From CBDCWT01 sp965223305 (GTDB taxonomy: Bacteria > Planctomycetota > Planctomycetia > Pirellulales > Pirellulaceae), in NCBI GenBank assembly GCA_965223305.1, contig CBDCWT010000004.1:1-64000 (forward strand): 64,000 bases of DNA, read 5' to 3'. The translations under genes were made by a program, and so were the position numbers. Positions 19,526-27,278 of the stretch are shown here, piece by piece. The stretch's first letter is position 1; each line of letters starts with the position of its first letter. Under the pieces are notes generated by a model. It was not told the origin of the DNA. It made no database searches and saw nothing but the letters and a program-made list of their open reading frames with translations.

Positions 19526-19612
19526 TCTCGGGCGCACAGAGAGGCTAGGTAGGTACCGTGGGGAGTGCCTCCCAGTTTACCTTATGCCTTGTGCAAAAGA
19601 CAAGCGTTCATC

Positions 19613-19790
19613 GTAGCAGGCACACACTGTGTGCCGTCCGCCAATGTAGCAGGCACACTCCGTGTGCCGTCCGCCAGAAACAAGAGCAAATTACGAAACT
19701 GATACACGGGCAAACGGCTCGGCAGGAGCCTCGCCCTCCCGAAACATAAGCCACCGCATCAACGCAGCAGGCACACTCCGTGTGCCGTCC
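19613..19790 (+). repeat. Cluster of three family A palindromes and one family D repeat
   Basis: Family A copies start at 19613, 19646 and 19764, each GTAGCAGG or GCAGCAGG, a GGCACAC-TCC-GTGTGCC-type hairpin, then GTCCGCC. A family D element (GGCTCGGCAGGAGCCTCGCC) lies at 19716-19740. Together they fill the 308-base gap between the start of the DUF1549/1553 gene and the end of the TM2 gene. No gene is visible in it. Confidence 0.8.
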
Positions 19791-19833
19791 GCCGGAAGCG
19801 GGGGTAACTGATACCCGCCCAATCCGGCGAGAC

Positions 19834-20259
19834 TTACGCAAGAGCGAATTCCAGCGTCTGATTGGTCTCACTGACTTGTTCGTTCAGCGTCCAAAAGTCG
19901 TAAAGCAGTCCTAAACCGAAGAGCCCGCCGGTGCAGAGGTAGATCACGCCCGTGATTACCTTTCCCAGATAGAAGCGGTGGATACCGGCCCATCCCAGGA
20001 AGGTTAACAGCAGCCAGCTGATGTTGTAATCGACTGGGCCTGCCTGGTAACGAAGTTCCGCTTCGCGGTCCATCGTGGGGATCAGGAACAGGTCGATCAA
20101 CCAGCCGACTCCGAGCAACCCTAGCGTCAAAAACCAGATCGTCCCGGTCACCGGCCGCCCATAGTAGAAACGGTGAGCCCCCAGGAAACCGAATAGCCAG
20201 AGGGCGTATCCCAGCGGAATGAAGTGTGTATTGAATTGTTGTTTTGGCAATGGATTCAT
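19834..20259 (-). CDS. TM2 domain protein (two TM2 units)
   Basis: The 141-residue protein contains two TM2-type units. The first is YALWLFGFLGAHRFYYG followed by TGTIWFLTLGLLGVGWLIDL, and the second is LLLTFLGWAGIHRFYLGK followed by TGVIYLCTGGLFGLGLLYD. Each unit has two membrane helices joined by a short loop with the G-x-HRFY motif. TM2 proteins are small inner-membrane proteins of unclear role. The C-terminus is short and polar. It stands alone among repeats, with no operon partner. Confidence 0.9.
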   Translation of the reverse strand: MNPLPKQQFNTHFIPLGYALWLFGFLGAHRFYYGRPVTGTIWFLTLGLLGVGWLIDLFLIPTMDREAELRYQAGPVDYNISWLLLTFLGWAGIHRFYLGKVITGVIYLCTGGLFGLGLLYDFWTLNEQVSETNQTLEFALA

Positions 20260-20365
20260 AGCGAGCTGCCTTTCTAGTCTTCAGGTACCTAGCTATTCGT
20301 TCTGGGGCGAAAAATCTTGGCCAGAAACGGGGAAGCTATCTGCGAGCCCAGCTGGCTTCAAGGAG

Positions 20366-20650
20366 CTAGAGCTCGGTGATTTGTCGATCACCGGGTATTA
20401 CACGGAGGATTTCCACTCGTTGATTCGCCTGGCGATGAAAGATCACATACCGCCCCACGAAGCTGGCCCGGACACCGTCACCGAACTGGGGCGTGGCTTC
20501 TCCGATGCTCGGCGTCGAGGCGATCAGCAGACACTTGGCCTCGATCTTGTCGACCCAGGCAAGTGCAGCGTCGGGTTTGTCCTGCGCGATGTAGGTCAGG
20601 ATATCTCGGAGATCACGTTGCGCCGCTGAAGTGTAAAACGGCTTGCTCAT
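20366..20650 (-). CDS. RelE/ParE-family toxin
   Basis: The 94-residue protein has the ParE plasmid-stabilisation pattern: AAQRDLRDILTYIAQD near the N-terminus, a central helical part, FVGRYVIFHR and a C-terminal VEILRVIPGDRQ strand with the conserved R near the end. ParE proteins poison DNA gyrase, while related RelE proteins cut mRNA; the sequence favours ParE. Its ATG overlaps the stop of the antitoxin gene by four bases, the usual translational coupling with the antitoxin first. Confidence 0.88.
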   Translation of the reverse strand: MSKPFYTSAAQRDLRDILTYIAQDKPDAALAWVDKIEAKCLLIASTPSIGEATPQFGDGVRASFVGRYVIFHRQANQRVEILRVIPGDRQITEL

Positions 20651-20892
20651 TTCTGGCCGTCAGCCTGCATGGCAATGGCCACCTTCCTGAGCTCGGCGAA
20701 TACCGTGTCGTGATCGATGACATCGGCATGGTCGGCTTGCCCCACTCCCTCCTGTACCTGCCGTCGCAGTTTCTCACTCGACGCCAACAACCGAATGCCT
20801 TCGACGATCGCTTCGTCCAACGTCGCAAATCGCCCCGCTGCCACCAGTCCTTCGACAATAGCAACCTGTTCGGCTGGAATGCGTACTTCCAT
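20647..20892 (-). CDS. ParD-like antitoxin
   Basis: Starting at 20892 (GGGAGTCAAGGG just before the ATG) gives 81 residues. It opens with a short beta strand, MEVRIPAEQVAIVEGLVAAG, then FATLDEAIVEGIRLL, the ribbon-helix-helix pattern of ParD/CopG antitoxins. The acidic, less ordered C-terminus would wrap the toxin. It should autorepress its promoter, but no operator was identified. A longer start at 20925 would add 11 residues before the strand and is less likely. Confidence 0.82.
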   Translation of the reverse strand: MEVRIPAEQVAIVEGLVAAGRFATLDEAIVEGIRLLASSEKLRRQVQEGVGQADHADVIDHDTVFAELRKVAIAMQADGQK

Positions 20893-20976
20893 CCCTTGAC
20901 TCCCGAATGACAGTTCGAACTGCAAACAAGCTCGAGTACCTACCGACGAGCCATGGTGACGTCACGCTCGGCGGGA

Positions 20977-21513
20977 TCAGCACATCTTCATTATACGGTC
21001 AGGATCAAATGTCTCGCCACACTGAAGAGCGTGACTCCTTGTCGTGTGGCGACTTTGATCGACTCGGCGCGTAGTAGCTACTGACTCAGGTCGGTCTAAT
21101 CGATCGTATCGATGTCTACCTAGCCGCCTATAAGTGCCGGACCGTAAACCGGTTTCAACCAACAGCTTGACCATCCGTAAGTTGCCGAACTCGACAGCCT
21201 TGTAGAGGGGATCGTATGGCCAATGATTCCACCTGTCGACGAGCTTCTGACGAATCAGGTGCGGATGCGCGCCGAGCAGTTTTCTCCTTGCGAAAAGACT
21301 GACTCTTGCCACTGCTCGCCAAGGTTGCCGGTGGTCTGATGATCTTCGTCGCCCCAACCTGTCACGACCGTCGGCACGTCGAGTACGGAACGTGATCACC
21401 TTCGAGTGTGGCCGGGTCCGCCCCACGACTGATGAGAAACTGCCGCGTTTCCCCCGAACCCGCCCAGGCAAGGCAATGCCGGATCAGCCGTTTGACACCT
21501 TCGGTTAAGCGAA
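20977..21513 (-). pseudogene. Ankyrin-repeat protein remnant with frameshifts
   Basis: Two ankyrin-like segments survive in different frames. The upstream one reads VKRLIRHCLAWAGSGETRQF followed by LISRGADPATLEGD and stops at ~21370. The downstream one, about 130 bases later, reads DPLYKAVEFGNLRMVKLLVE. Both have the helix-loop-helix spacing and the LL-x-x-GA-type end expected of ankyrin repeats. No single frame spans them and no start with a ribosome site was found, so this is a decayed gene. The remaining sequence between 20893 and 21588 shows nothing else. Confidence 0.6.
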
Positions 21514-21588
21514 ATCTAATGGCGGACTGGACCACGACTTTGTGGCACAGAAATCAACAAGACAAACTGCATCGCAGCGAGTACTGCA

Positions 21589-22866
21589 ATGGAACATGAC
21601 ATCGCCTTTCAGATGGCCGCCTCCAATATTCGTTTTGGTTGGGGAGTGACACGTGAGGTCGGAATGGACCTGCAGGATCTGGGAGTGCGGCGCACCTTGC
21701 TGGTGATTGATCCGGCTCTGATCGATTTGCCGGCAGGGCGGACAGTCCTGGAGTCGTTGCGCGCGGCCAAAATTGACTTTGACACGTTCAGCGAAGTTTC
21801 GGTCGAGCCAACAGACGGCAGCTTCCGGCGGGCCGCGGAGGTAGCCAGCGACGGACAGTTTGACAGTTTTCTGGCCGTGGGCGGGGGCAGCACTATCGAC
21901 ACCGCCAAGGCCGCTAACCTGTACGCCACGCATCCGGCAGAGTTTTTCACCTATGTCAACGCGCCAATCGGCCAGGGAAAGCCGGTCCCGGGGCCGCTCA
22001 AACCGCTGATCGCCATTCCCACCACGGCCGGCACAGGAAGCGAAACGACCGGCATCTCGATCTTCGACTACGTGGAGCGGAAAGCAAAGACTGGGATCGC
22101 CGACCGGCACCTCAAGCCAACCCTGGGCATCGTCGACCCCGAGAACACCGCTACGCTGCCACCGGCTGTGGCCGCATCGACGGGCCTAGATGTGCTCAGC
22201 CATGCCCTCGAGTCATTCACAGCCATCCCATTTACCGCTCGTCCACTCCCCGAGCGACCCCAGCAACGGCCCGCCTACCAAGGTGCGAACCCGATCAGCG
22301 ACGTCTGGGCGCTGCGCGCCCTCGAGCTCGTCAGCGAGTACTTACAACGTGCGGTCCGCGATCCGACGGACCGAGAGGCCCGCGGCCACATGCTGCTGGC
22401 CGCTTCGCTGGCCGGAATCGGCTTCGGCAGCGCCGGGGTCCACCTGCCGCACGGCATGTCGTATCCGGTCGCCGGTATGGTGCGCGAATTTCTGCCCGAG
22501 GGGTACCAAGTCGACCATCCGCTCGTGCCTCACGGCATCTCAGTGATTCTGAATGCGCCAGCGGTGTTTCGCTTTACTGCAGCGGCAAGCCCTGAGCGCC
22601 ACTTGAGGGCAGCTGCTGCACTCGGAGCGGACACTCGTGACATCGACCCATCTGCCGCCGGCGATCTGCTGGCGGATCGGATTGTCGAATTTATGCGGAG
22701 CATGGAGGTTCCCAACGGACTCTCGGCGGTCGGATATGCCGAAGGTGACATTTCCGACTTAGTCGCAGGCACCATGCCCCAGCATCGGGTCACCAAGCTC
22801 TCGCCGGTCCCCGCCGGTGAGGCCGAGCTAGGCGAATTGTTTCGCAATTCATTGACGATTTGGTAG
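21589..22866 (+). CDS. Iron-containing alcohol dehydrogenase, hydroxyacid-oxoacid transhydrogenase-like
   Basis: The 425-residue protein is a group III iron alcohol dehydrogenase. The nucleotide-binding stretch FLAVGGGSTIDTAKAANLY, the TTAGTGSETTGISIFDY loop and the metal site LDVLSHALES, HLPHGMSYP and LVPHGISVI are all present. The pattern, including TGIADRHLKPTLGIVDPE, is closest to the ADHFE1/HOT branch, which moves a hydride from 4-hydroxybutyrate-like acids to 2-oxoglutarate. That assignment is from recognition and needs a tree. It is followed 55 bases later by the acetylesterase gene in the same direction. Confidence 0.88.
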   Translation: MEHDIAFQMAASNIRFGWGVTREVGMDLQDLGVRRTLLVIDPALIDLPAGRTVLESLRAAKIDFDTFSEVSVEPTDGSFRRAAEVASDGQFDSFLAVGGGSTIDTAKAANLYATHPAEFFTYVNAPIGQGKPVPGPLKPLIAIPTTAGTGSETTGISIFDYVERKAKTGIADRHLKPTLGIVDPENTATLPPAVAASTGLDVLSHALESFTAIPFTARPLPERPQQRPAYQGANPISDVWALRALELVSEYLQRAVRDPTDREARGHMLLAASLAGIGFGSAGVHLPHGMSYPVAGMVREFLPEGYQVDHPLVPHGISVILNAPAVFRFTAAASPERHLRAAAALGADTRDIDPSAAGDLLADRIVEFMRSMEVPNGLSAVGYAEGDISDLVAGTMPQHRVTKLSPVPAGEAELGELFRNSLTIW

Positions 22867-22921
22867 CTGAAAGTAGGATGGCAGCTAAACGGGACCCCAA
22901 CACCATGCTGGAGAAACCTCG

Positions 22922-24340
22922 ATGACCCACTGGACTCGACTTGTGCGATACGTTTCCGCAGTGATCGCGCTGCTGCCCCTGACTCTGCTGGCTGAGGTCA
23001 AGCTGCCTGCGGTCATCGGCGACAACATGGTGCTGCAGCGGGATCAGCCCGTGCCGATCTGGGGCTGGGACGAGCCCGGAACAACGATCACCGTCGCATT
23101 GGCCGACGCCCGCCTGACGGCGACCGCCGACGACAGCGGACGCTGGATGGTGGAGCTGCCGGCACTTCCCGCCGGTGGCCCATATAAAATGACGATCAGC
23201 GGAACGTCCGAGATCCAACTTGAAGATCTGTTGTTCGGTGACGTCTGGTTTTGCTCAGGTCAATCGAACATGGAGTGGCCGGTTTCCCGCTGTCTCGACG
23301 CGGAACAGGAGATTGCGGGCGCCGACTTCCCGCGAATCCGCCACATCAAAATACCTCACCGGCCTTCACGGCAGGCGGAGAGTGACGTGCCGAGCGATGG
23401 TTGGAAAGTGTGCCACCCTGAGACCGTTGCCGGCTTTACGGGTGTCGGTTACTTCTTCGCCCGGCACATGCAAGACGCTTTGGACGTGCCGATCGGGTTG
23501 ATTGGCTGCAACTGGGGCGGAACAAGAATCGAACCCTGGACCCCACCGGTTGGATTTCGAAAAGTCGCAGCGCTAAAAGACATTGCCGAGAAGCTAGACG
23601 AGTTTCCGTCGGTCAACGACGAAGGCAAGGTCAACCATCAGACACCCTTAGCGCTCTACAACGGCATGGTATCTCCGATCATTCCGTACGCGGTCCGCGG
23701 CGTACTCTGGTACCAGGGCGAAGCGAACCGCCGTGACGGCATGCTCTACCACGACAAGATGAAGGCCTTGATTGAAGGCTGGCGCGAGGAGTGGGGCCGA
23801 CTGGACCTGCCCTTCCACTTTGTACAGCTGGCACCGTTTCGCTACAAGGAGTCGCCCCTCTTGTTGCCAGCCATCTGGGAAGCACAGACAACGACACTGT
23901 CGATACCTAATACCGGCATGGCGGTCACGCTTGACATCGGCAATCTGGACGACATCCACCCCAAGAACAAGCAAGAGGTGGGGCGCCGGCTGGCACTCTC
24001 GGTCTTGGCCCAGAACTACGGACACAGTGACCTCGTCTACTCCGGACCTCTCTACGATGCAATGCGAGTCGAAGGAGACGCGATTCGAATCAGCTTTCAG
24101 CATGTTGGAGGAGGGCTCGTTTCTCGCGATGGAAGTAAATTGAACTGGTTCTCAATTGCCGGGGAAGACAAAGTTTTTGTCGACGCCGTGGCGAAGATCG
24201 ATGGAGACACGGTGCTCGTCTCTTCACCGCAAGTACAGAATCCGGTTGCTGTGCGCTTTGCCTGGCACCAGGAGGCCGAGCCCAACCTGGCAAACAAGGA
24301 TGGCTTGCCCGCGGCGGCATTCCGGACCCATAACTGGTAG
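22922..24340 (+). CDS. Sialate O-acetylesterase family protein
   Basis: This 472-residue exported protein starts with a signal peptide (VSAVIALLPLTLLA). An N-terminal beta domain precedes an SGNH hydrolase fold. The nucleophile motif is CSGQSNMEWP, the central block GVLWYQGEANRRDG, and the Asp-His pair lies in DIGNLDDIHPKNKQEVG. The family removes O-acetyl groups from sialic acids or other glycans outside the cytoplasm. In planctomycetes it often accompanies polysaccharide breakdown. Eleven bases separate it from the cytochrome peroxidase gene. Confidence 0.9.
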   Translation: MTHWTRLVRYVSAVIALLPLTLLAEVKLPAVIGDNMVLQRDQPVPIWGWDEPGTTITVALADARLTATADDSGRWMVELPALPAGGPYKMTISGTSEIQLEDLLFGDVWFCSGQSNMEWPVSRCLDAEQEIAGADFPRIRHIKIPHRPSRQAESDVPSDGWKVCHPETVAGFTGVGYFFARHMQDALDVPIGLIGCNWGGTRIEPWTPPVGFRKVAALKDIAEKLDEFPSVNDEGKVNHQTPLALYNGMVSPIIPYAVRGVLWYQGEANRRDGMLYHDKMKALIEGWREEWGRLDLPFHFVQLAPFRYKESPLLLPAIWEAQTTTLSIPNTGMAVTLDIGNLDDIHPKNKQEVGRRLALSVLAQNYGHSDLVYSGPLYDAMRVEGDAIRISFQHVGGGLVSRDGSKLNWFSIAGEDKVFVDAVAKIDGDTVLVSSPQVQNPVAVRFAWHQEAEPNLANKDGLPAAAFRTHNW

Positions 24341-24350
24341 ACGGTGGGGC

Positions 24351-25364
24351 ATGAAGACCTTTGTCGGCCTAGCTTTCCTGGTTTTGCTACCGGCACTCGT
24401 ATGGAGCAGTGAGCCGCCCGAGCGAGTGACTTTTGAGCCCCGCGCGCTGCCGGCGCGAGTGCCGGCACCGGAGGAGAACCCTACCACAGCGGCCAAGGTG
24501 GCCCTCGGGAAGCAGCTCTTCTTTGACCCTCGCCTGTCGGGGAACAACAAGATGAGTTGCGCGACCTGCCATCCCCCTGAAAAAGCGTTCGGCGACGGAG
24601 TCGAGCGGCCGCAGGGAAGCCACGGCCAGCTGCTTCCCCGCAACACCCAAGGACTGCTGAACGTCGGCTTCAACGAGTCGTTTTTCTGGGACGGACGAGC
24701 CAAGAGCTTGGAGGAACAGGCGCTGGTGCCGATTACGTCACCCGACGAGATGAACCAGCAGCTGGATCTGTTGGAGGTTGAACTGAACCAGCTGCCTGGA
24801 TACACCGAGCAGTTCATGTCGATCTTTGGCACTCGGGTCACACGAGAAGGAATCGCCCGGGCGCTGGCCGCCTTTCAACGAACTCTCGTGACCACCGACT
24901 CACCGTTTGACCGTTTTCTGGCGGGTGACAAGAACGCCCTCTCGCCAACAGCCAAGGAGGGGCTCCGTCTATTTCGCGGTGACGCTGGCTGTGGTCGCTG
25001 TCACAATGGTGCGTTGTTGAGCGACGGCAAGTTCTACCGCTTAGGTGTTTCCTTTCGCGACCGCGGGCGCGGCGAGATCACCGGGAAAAAAGAGGATGAC
25101 TTCAAGTTTCGCACACCGACATTACGCAACATCGCCCAGACCGGGCCTTACATGCACGATGGCTCAATCGCCACGTTGGATGATGTGGTGATGTTCTACT
25201 ACCGCGGGGTGCCGGCCAGTACACCGAGCAGACCGTTAGACGTCGAGCCGCTCTTCGATCAGAGTTTCTCAGAGATGACCGCTCTTGTCGCCTTTCTCAA
25301 ATCGCTGTCGGGGCAACCGCCTCAAGTCGAACCGCCTGCGCTCCCCAGAGAACCGTCCCCGTGA
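24351..25364 (+). CDS. Di-haem cytochrome c peroxidase (MauG/CcpA family)
   Basis: The ATG at 24351 starts a signal peptide (MKTFVGLAFLVLLPALVWS), giving 337 residues; an open frame continues upstream but overlaps the previous gene and has no signal. Two haem sites are present: CATCHPPEKAF and CGRCHNGALL. FFDPRLSGNNKMSCATCH and TPTLRNIAQTGPYMHDGSIA are family signatures. It would reduce hydrogen peroxide in the periplasm or carry out MauG-like protein oxidation. It probably shares a transcript with the esterase upstream. Confidence 0.92.
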   Translation: MKTFVGLAFLVLLPALVWSSEPPERVTFEPRALPARVPAPEENPTTAAKVALGKQLFFDPRLSGNNKMSCATCHPPEKAFGDGVERPQGSHGQLLPRNTQGLLNVGFNESFFWDGRAKSLEEQALVPITSPDEMNQQLDLLEVELNQLPGYTEQFMSIFGTRVTREGIARALAAFQRTLVTTDSPFDRFLAGDKNALSPTAKEGLRLFRGDAGCGRCHNGALLSDGKFYRLGVSFRDRGRGEITGKKEDDFKFRTPTLRNIAQTGPYMHDGSIATLDDVVMFYYRGVPASTPSRPLDVEPLFDQSFSEMTALVAFLKSLSGQPPQVEPPALPREPSP

Positions 25365-25813
25365 AGGTGATCCCGCGCGGGAAACTCCTCAGGCGCAGTC
25401 GATTTGAACTCGCTAGCGTCCAAAGTCTGATGCCGACATGCTGGGCTCTGTCTCCTTCAACCTCTCGGGGTATGTCGCGGTTTTTCTGCCACACAAAGCG
25501 ATCGGGAAGCGCGAAAAGCGATCGGGAGGGCGAGGCTCCTGCCGAGCTGGCGGGGCGCGAAAAAAACGGCTCCGCAGGAGCGTCGCCCTCCCATCAGGGG
25601 CGGCACCTCCTCCGTCAGAAGCCTCGATCACTTCCCGGTCTTGACACCTTTGCAGTCGCTGCCGCGTTCGCCCATGCGTGACGGGGTCTGGCACGCCGGT
25701 TGCTCCACTACGTCCCCCCAGCTGAACTGGACAATGACGTCGACCAGCAGCGCTGGCCGTAGCAACGGACGCTCGGGCGACCAGTATCCACCACTGCTTG
25801 TAGGAAGGCACAG
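25365..25813. repeat. Gene-free stretch with a family D inverted repeat (25521-25593)
   Basis: The arms GGGAGGGCGAGGCTCCTGCC (from ~25525) and CTCCGCAGGAGCGTCGCCCT (to ~25592) form an inverted repeat around a short A-rich loop. Related single arms occur at 19716-19740 and 46899-46924. The remainder is not convincingly coding in any frame; short antisense frames lack a start and similarity. Confidence 0.65.
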
Positions 25814-25981
25814 ATGGACCAACTCAGCGACCGGCGGCGTGAGCGAATCGAGGGCTACCTCCTGGAACGCAACGTTGGATACGAAGTACTGGACGCCATG
25901 GTCCAAGCCAACATCAAGATCGACAGCATGACCGTTGAAATGCTCGAGAGAATCGTGGCGCAGTTCGCTCCTTCACCGTGA
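25814..25981 (+). CDS. Small hypothetical protein, 55 residues
   Basis: An ATG at 25814 follows AGGAAGG at a good distance. The product begins MDQLSDRRRERIEGYLLERN and ends SMTVEMLERIVAQFAPSP. It is charged, helix-favouring and has no signal peptide. The composition looks protein-like and the ribosome site is good, but no family was recognised. It could instead be the tail of a decayed longer gene. Confidence 0.45.
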   Translation: MDQLSDRRRERIEGYLLERNVGYEVLDAMVQANIKIDSMTVEMLERIVAQFAPSP

Positions 25982-26085
25982 CTTGACGGGCGAAACGCCT
26001 GGAGACCGGGAACAGCTCTTGTGCCGCGTCGAGGCGATTGGTGTTCGCGTTCGCCGGCGGGTGGCGGATTCGGCGCGTTTTTCGG

Positions 26086-26152
26086 AACCCGAAGCGTCAG
26101 CGAGGGGAGTTGGTGTACCAACGTAAGTCAGTCCCTCGCTTACGCTTCGGGT
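26086..26152. repeat. Nested palindrome (family C)
   Basis: Arms AACCCGAAGCGTCAGCGAGG (from 26086) and CCTCGCTTACGCTTCGGGTT (to 26152) flank an inner palindrome GTTGGTGTACCAAC. One arm position differs from the copy at 7380-7447. A further partial arm, GACGCTTCGGGTTACG, lies near 26187-26202, close to the end of the DUF1080 gene. Confidence 0.75.
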
Positions 26153-26220
26153 TTCGATTGAGCCAACAGCACAACTTTCAAAGCTGACGCTTCGGGTTAC
26201 GAAAAAACCGACTTGCGACG

Positions 26221-26865
26221 CTACATCTGTTTGAGGCGCAGCTTGCGGAACTCCACGCGGCCGTGCTCACCCTGAATTCCCACGTGTCCGCTCGGGCGTT
26301 TGATGTCCGTAGCGGTCGTGATGACCGCTCCATTTAGTTTCACGGTGAGCTCCTCACCGACGCAGGTGATTTCATAGGAGTTCCATTCACCGGCGGGCCG
26401 GTAGACTTTGCGAAGCGCCGCCAAGTCAGACTTGTCTTTGTAGGGCGGCGCGCCGTAGGGGATCATGGTGGCCAACGGTCGCCCGCCGTCGATCGTGTCC
26501 ATGCACTGCACTTGATAGCCGTTGTCCGGCCAACCATTTTCGTCCTGTTTGCTTGTCTTTGCGGTGCGGATGAAGATACCGCTGTTCGCTTCTTTATCCA
26601 GAAAACGGAAGTCCATCTTGAGCACGAAATCACCGTACTCGCGCTGCGATCGCAACCATCCGGTTCCTCGGTTGACAAACAATATGCCGTCCTTGACGGA
26701 GAACTGCCCATCATTTTCGATGACCCATCCGTCAAGGCTCTTTCCGTCAAACAGCGACACAAAACCATCTGAGGACTTGTCATCGGCGTAAAGTTGGTGT
26801 GGATCATCGATCGCTGCCGATCCGATTGCCAGTGCGGCCGCTACGACAAACGAGGTGTTTTTCAT
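26221..26865 (-). CDS. DUF1080 (3-keto-disaccharide hydrolase-type) exported protein
   Basis: This 214-residue protein has a signal peptide of about 28 residues and an AAGGA site six bases before the ATG. The rest is one concanavalin-like beta-sandwich, DUF1080: FVSLFDGKSLDGWVI, YGDFVLKMDFRFLDKEANSG, IFIRTAKTSKQDENGW, a GYQVQ strand and GHVGIQGEHGRVEFRKLRL. DUF1080 domains are linked to carbohydrate binding and 3-keto-glucoside hydrolysis in the periplasm. It is monocistronic, with a MITE-like element upstream. Confidence 0.9.
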   Translation of the reverse strand: MKNTSFVVAAALAIGSAAIDDPHQLYADDKSSDGFVSLFDGKSLDGWVIENDGQFSVKDGILFVNRGTGWLRSQREYGDFVLKMDFRFLDKEANSGIFIRTAKTSKQDENGWPDNGYQVQCMDTIDGGRPLATMIPYGAPPYKDKSDLAALRKVYRPAGEWNSYEITCVGEELTVKLNGAVITTATDIKRPSGHVGIQGEHGRVEFRKLRLKQM

Positions 26866-26919
26866 TCCGCAGTCCTTGATTGAGTTTTCGGTTCCCGGTT
26901 TGATATCCGCCTCACCCTA

Positions 26920-27046
26920 CGCCGTTAAGGACTTTTCGCCGACGTTTCGCCGCTACCCGATCGTAGCCGAACTCGCCAGAGTTTGGTGGACTGCCGATTC
27001 GTCCAAAATCCTGGGGGAGTTCGGCTACAAGAAGTCCTTAACAGCG
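26920..27046 (+). mobile_element. MITE-like element, 127 bp, copy 1
   Basis: The ends CGCCGTTAAGGACTT and AAGTCCTTAACAGCG match as inverted repeats at 14 of 15 positions. Inside are CCGCTACCCGATCGTAGCCG, then the GAACTCGCCAGAGTTTGG core and its inverted partner. No coding sequence is present. A second copy in opposite orientation lies at 28663-28831, so the HAD-SDR gene is bracketed by the pair. Confidence 0.75.
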
Positions 27047-27278
27047 TTGCACCTCACCCTGGCGAGGGCAGCGTCGATTGTACACAATCGATAGGCGCGG
27101 CTGGAGCTCGCATCGGCAGGATTCTGCCGGCTGGCAGGCTTCTCCATTTCGACGTGCGGGTCGCCGCGAACCATCGACACCCCGAGGCGTCACGACTTTC
27201 TTATGATCCCCAGTGAGCATCTTAAACCTCCAACCCGGCTCTCAGTCTGCCTCCGGCGCCGAGTCGTCGAGCTGAACC

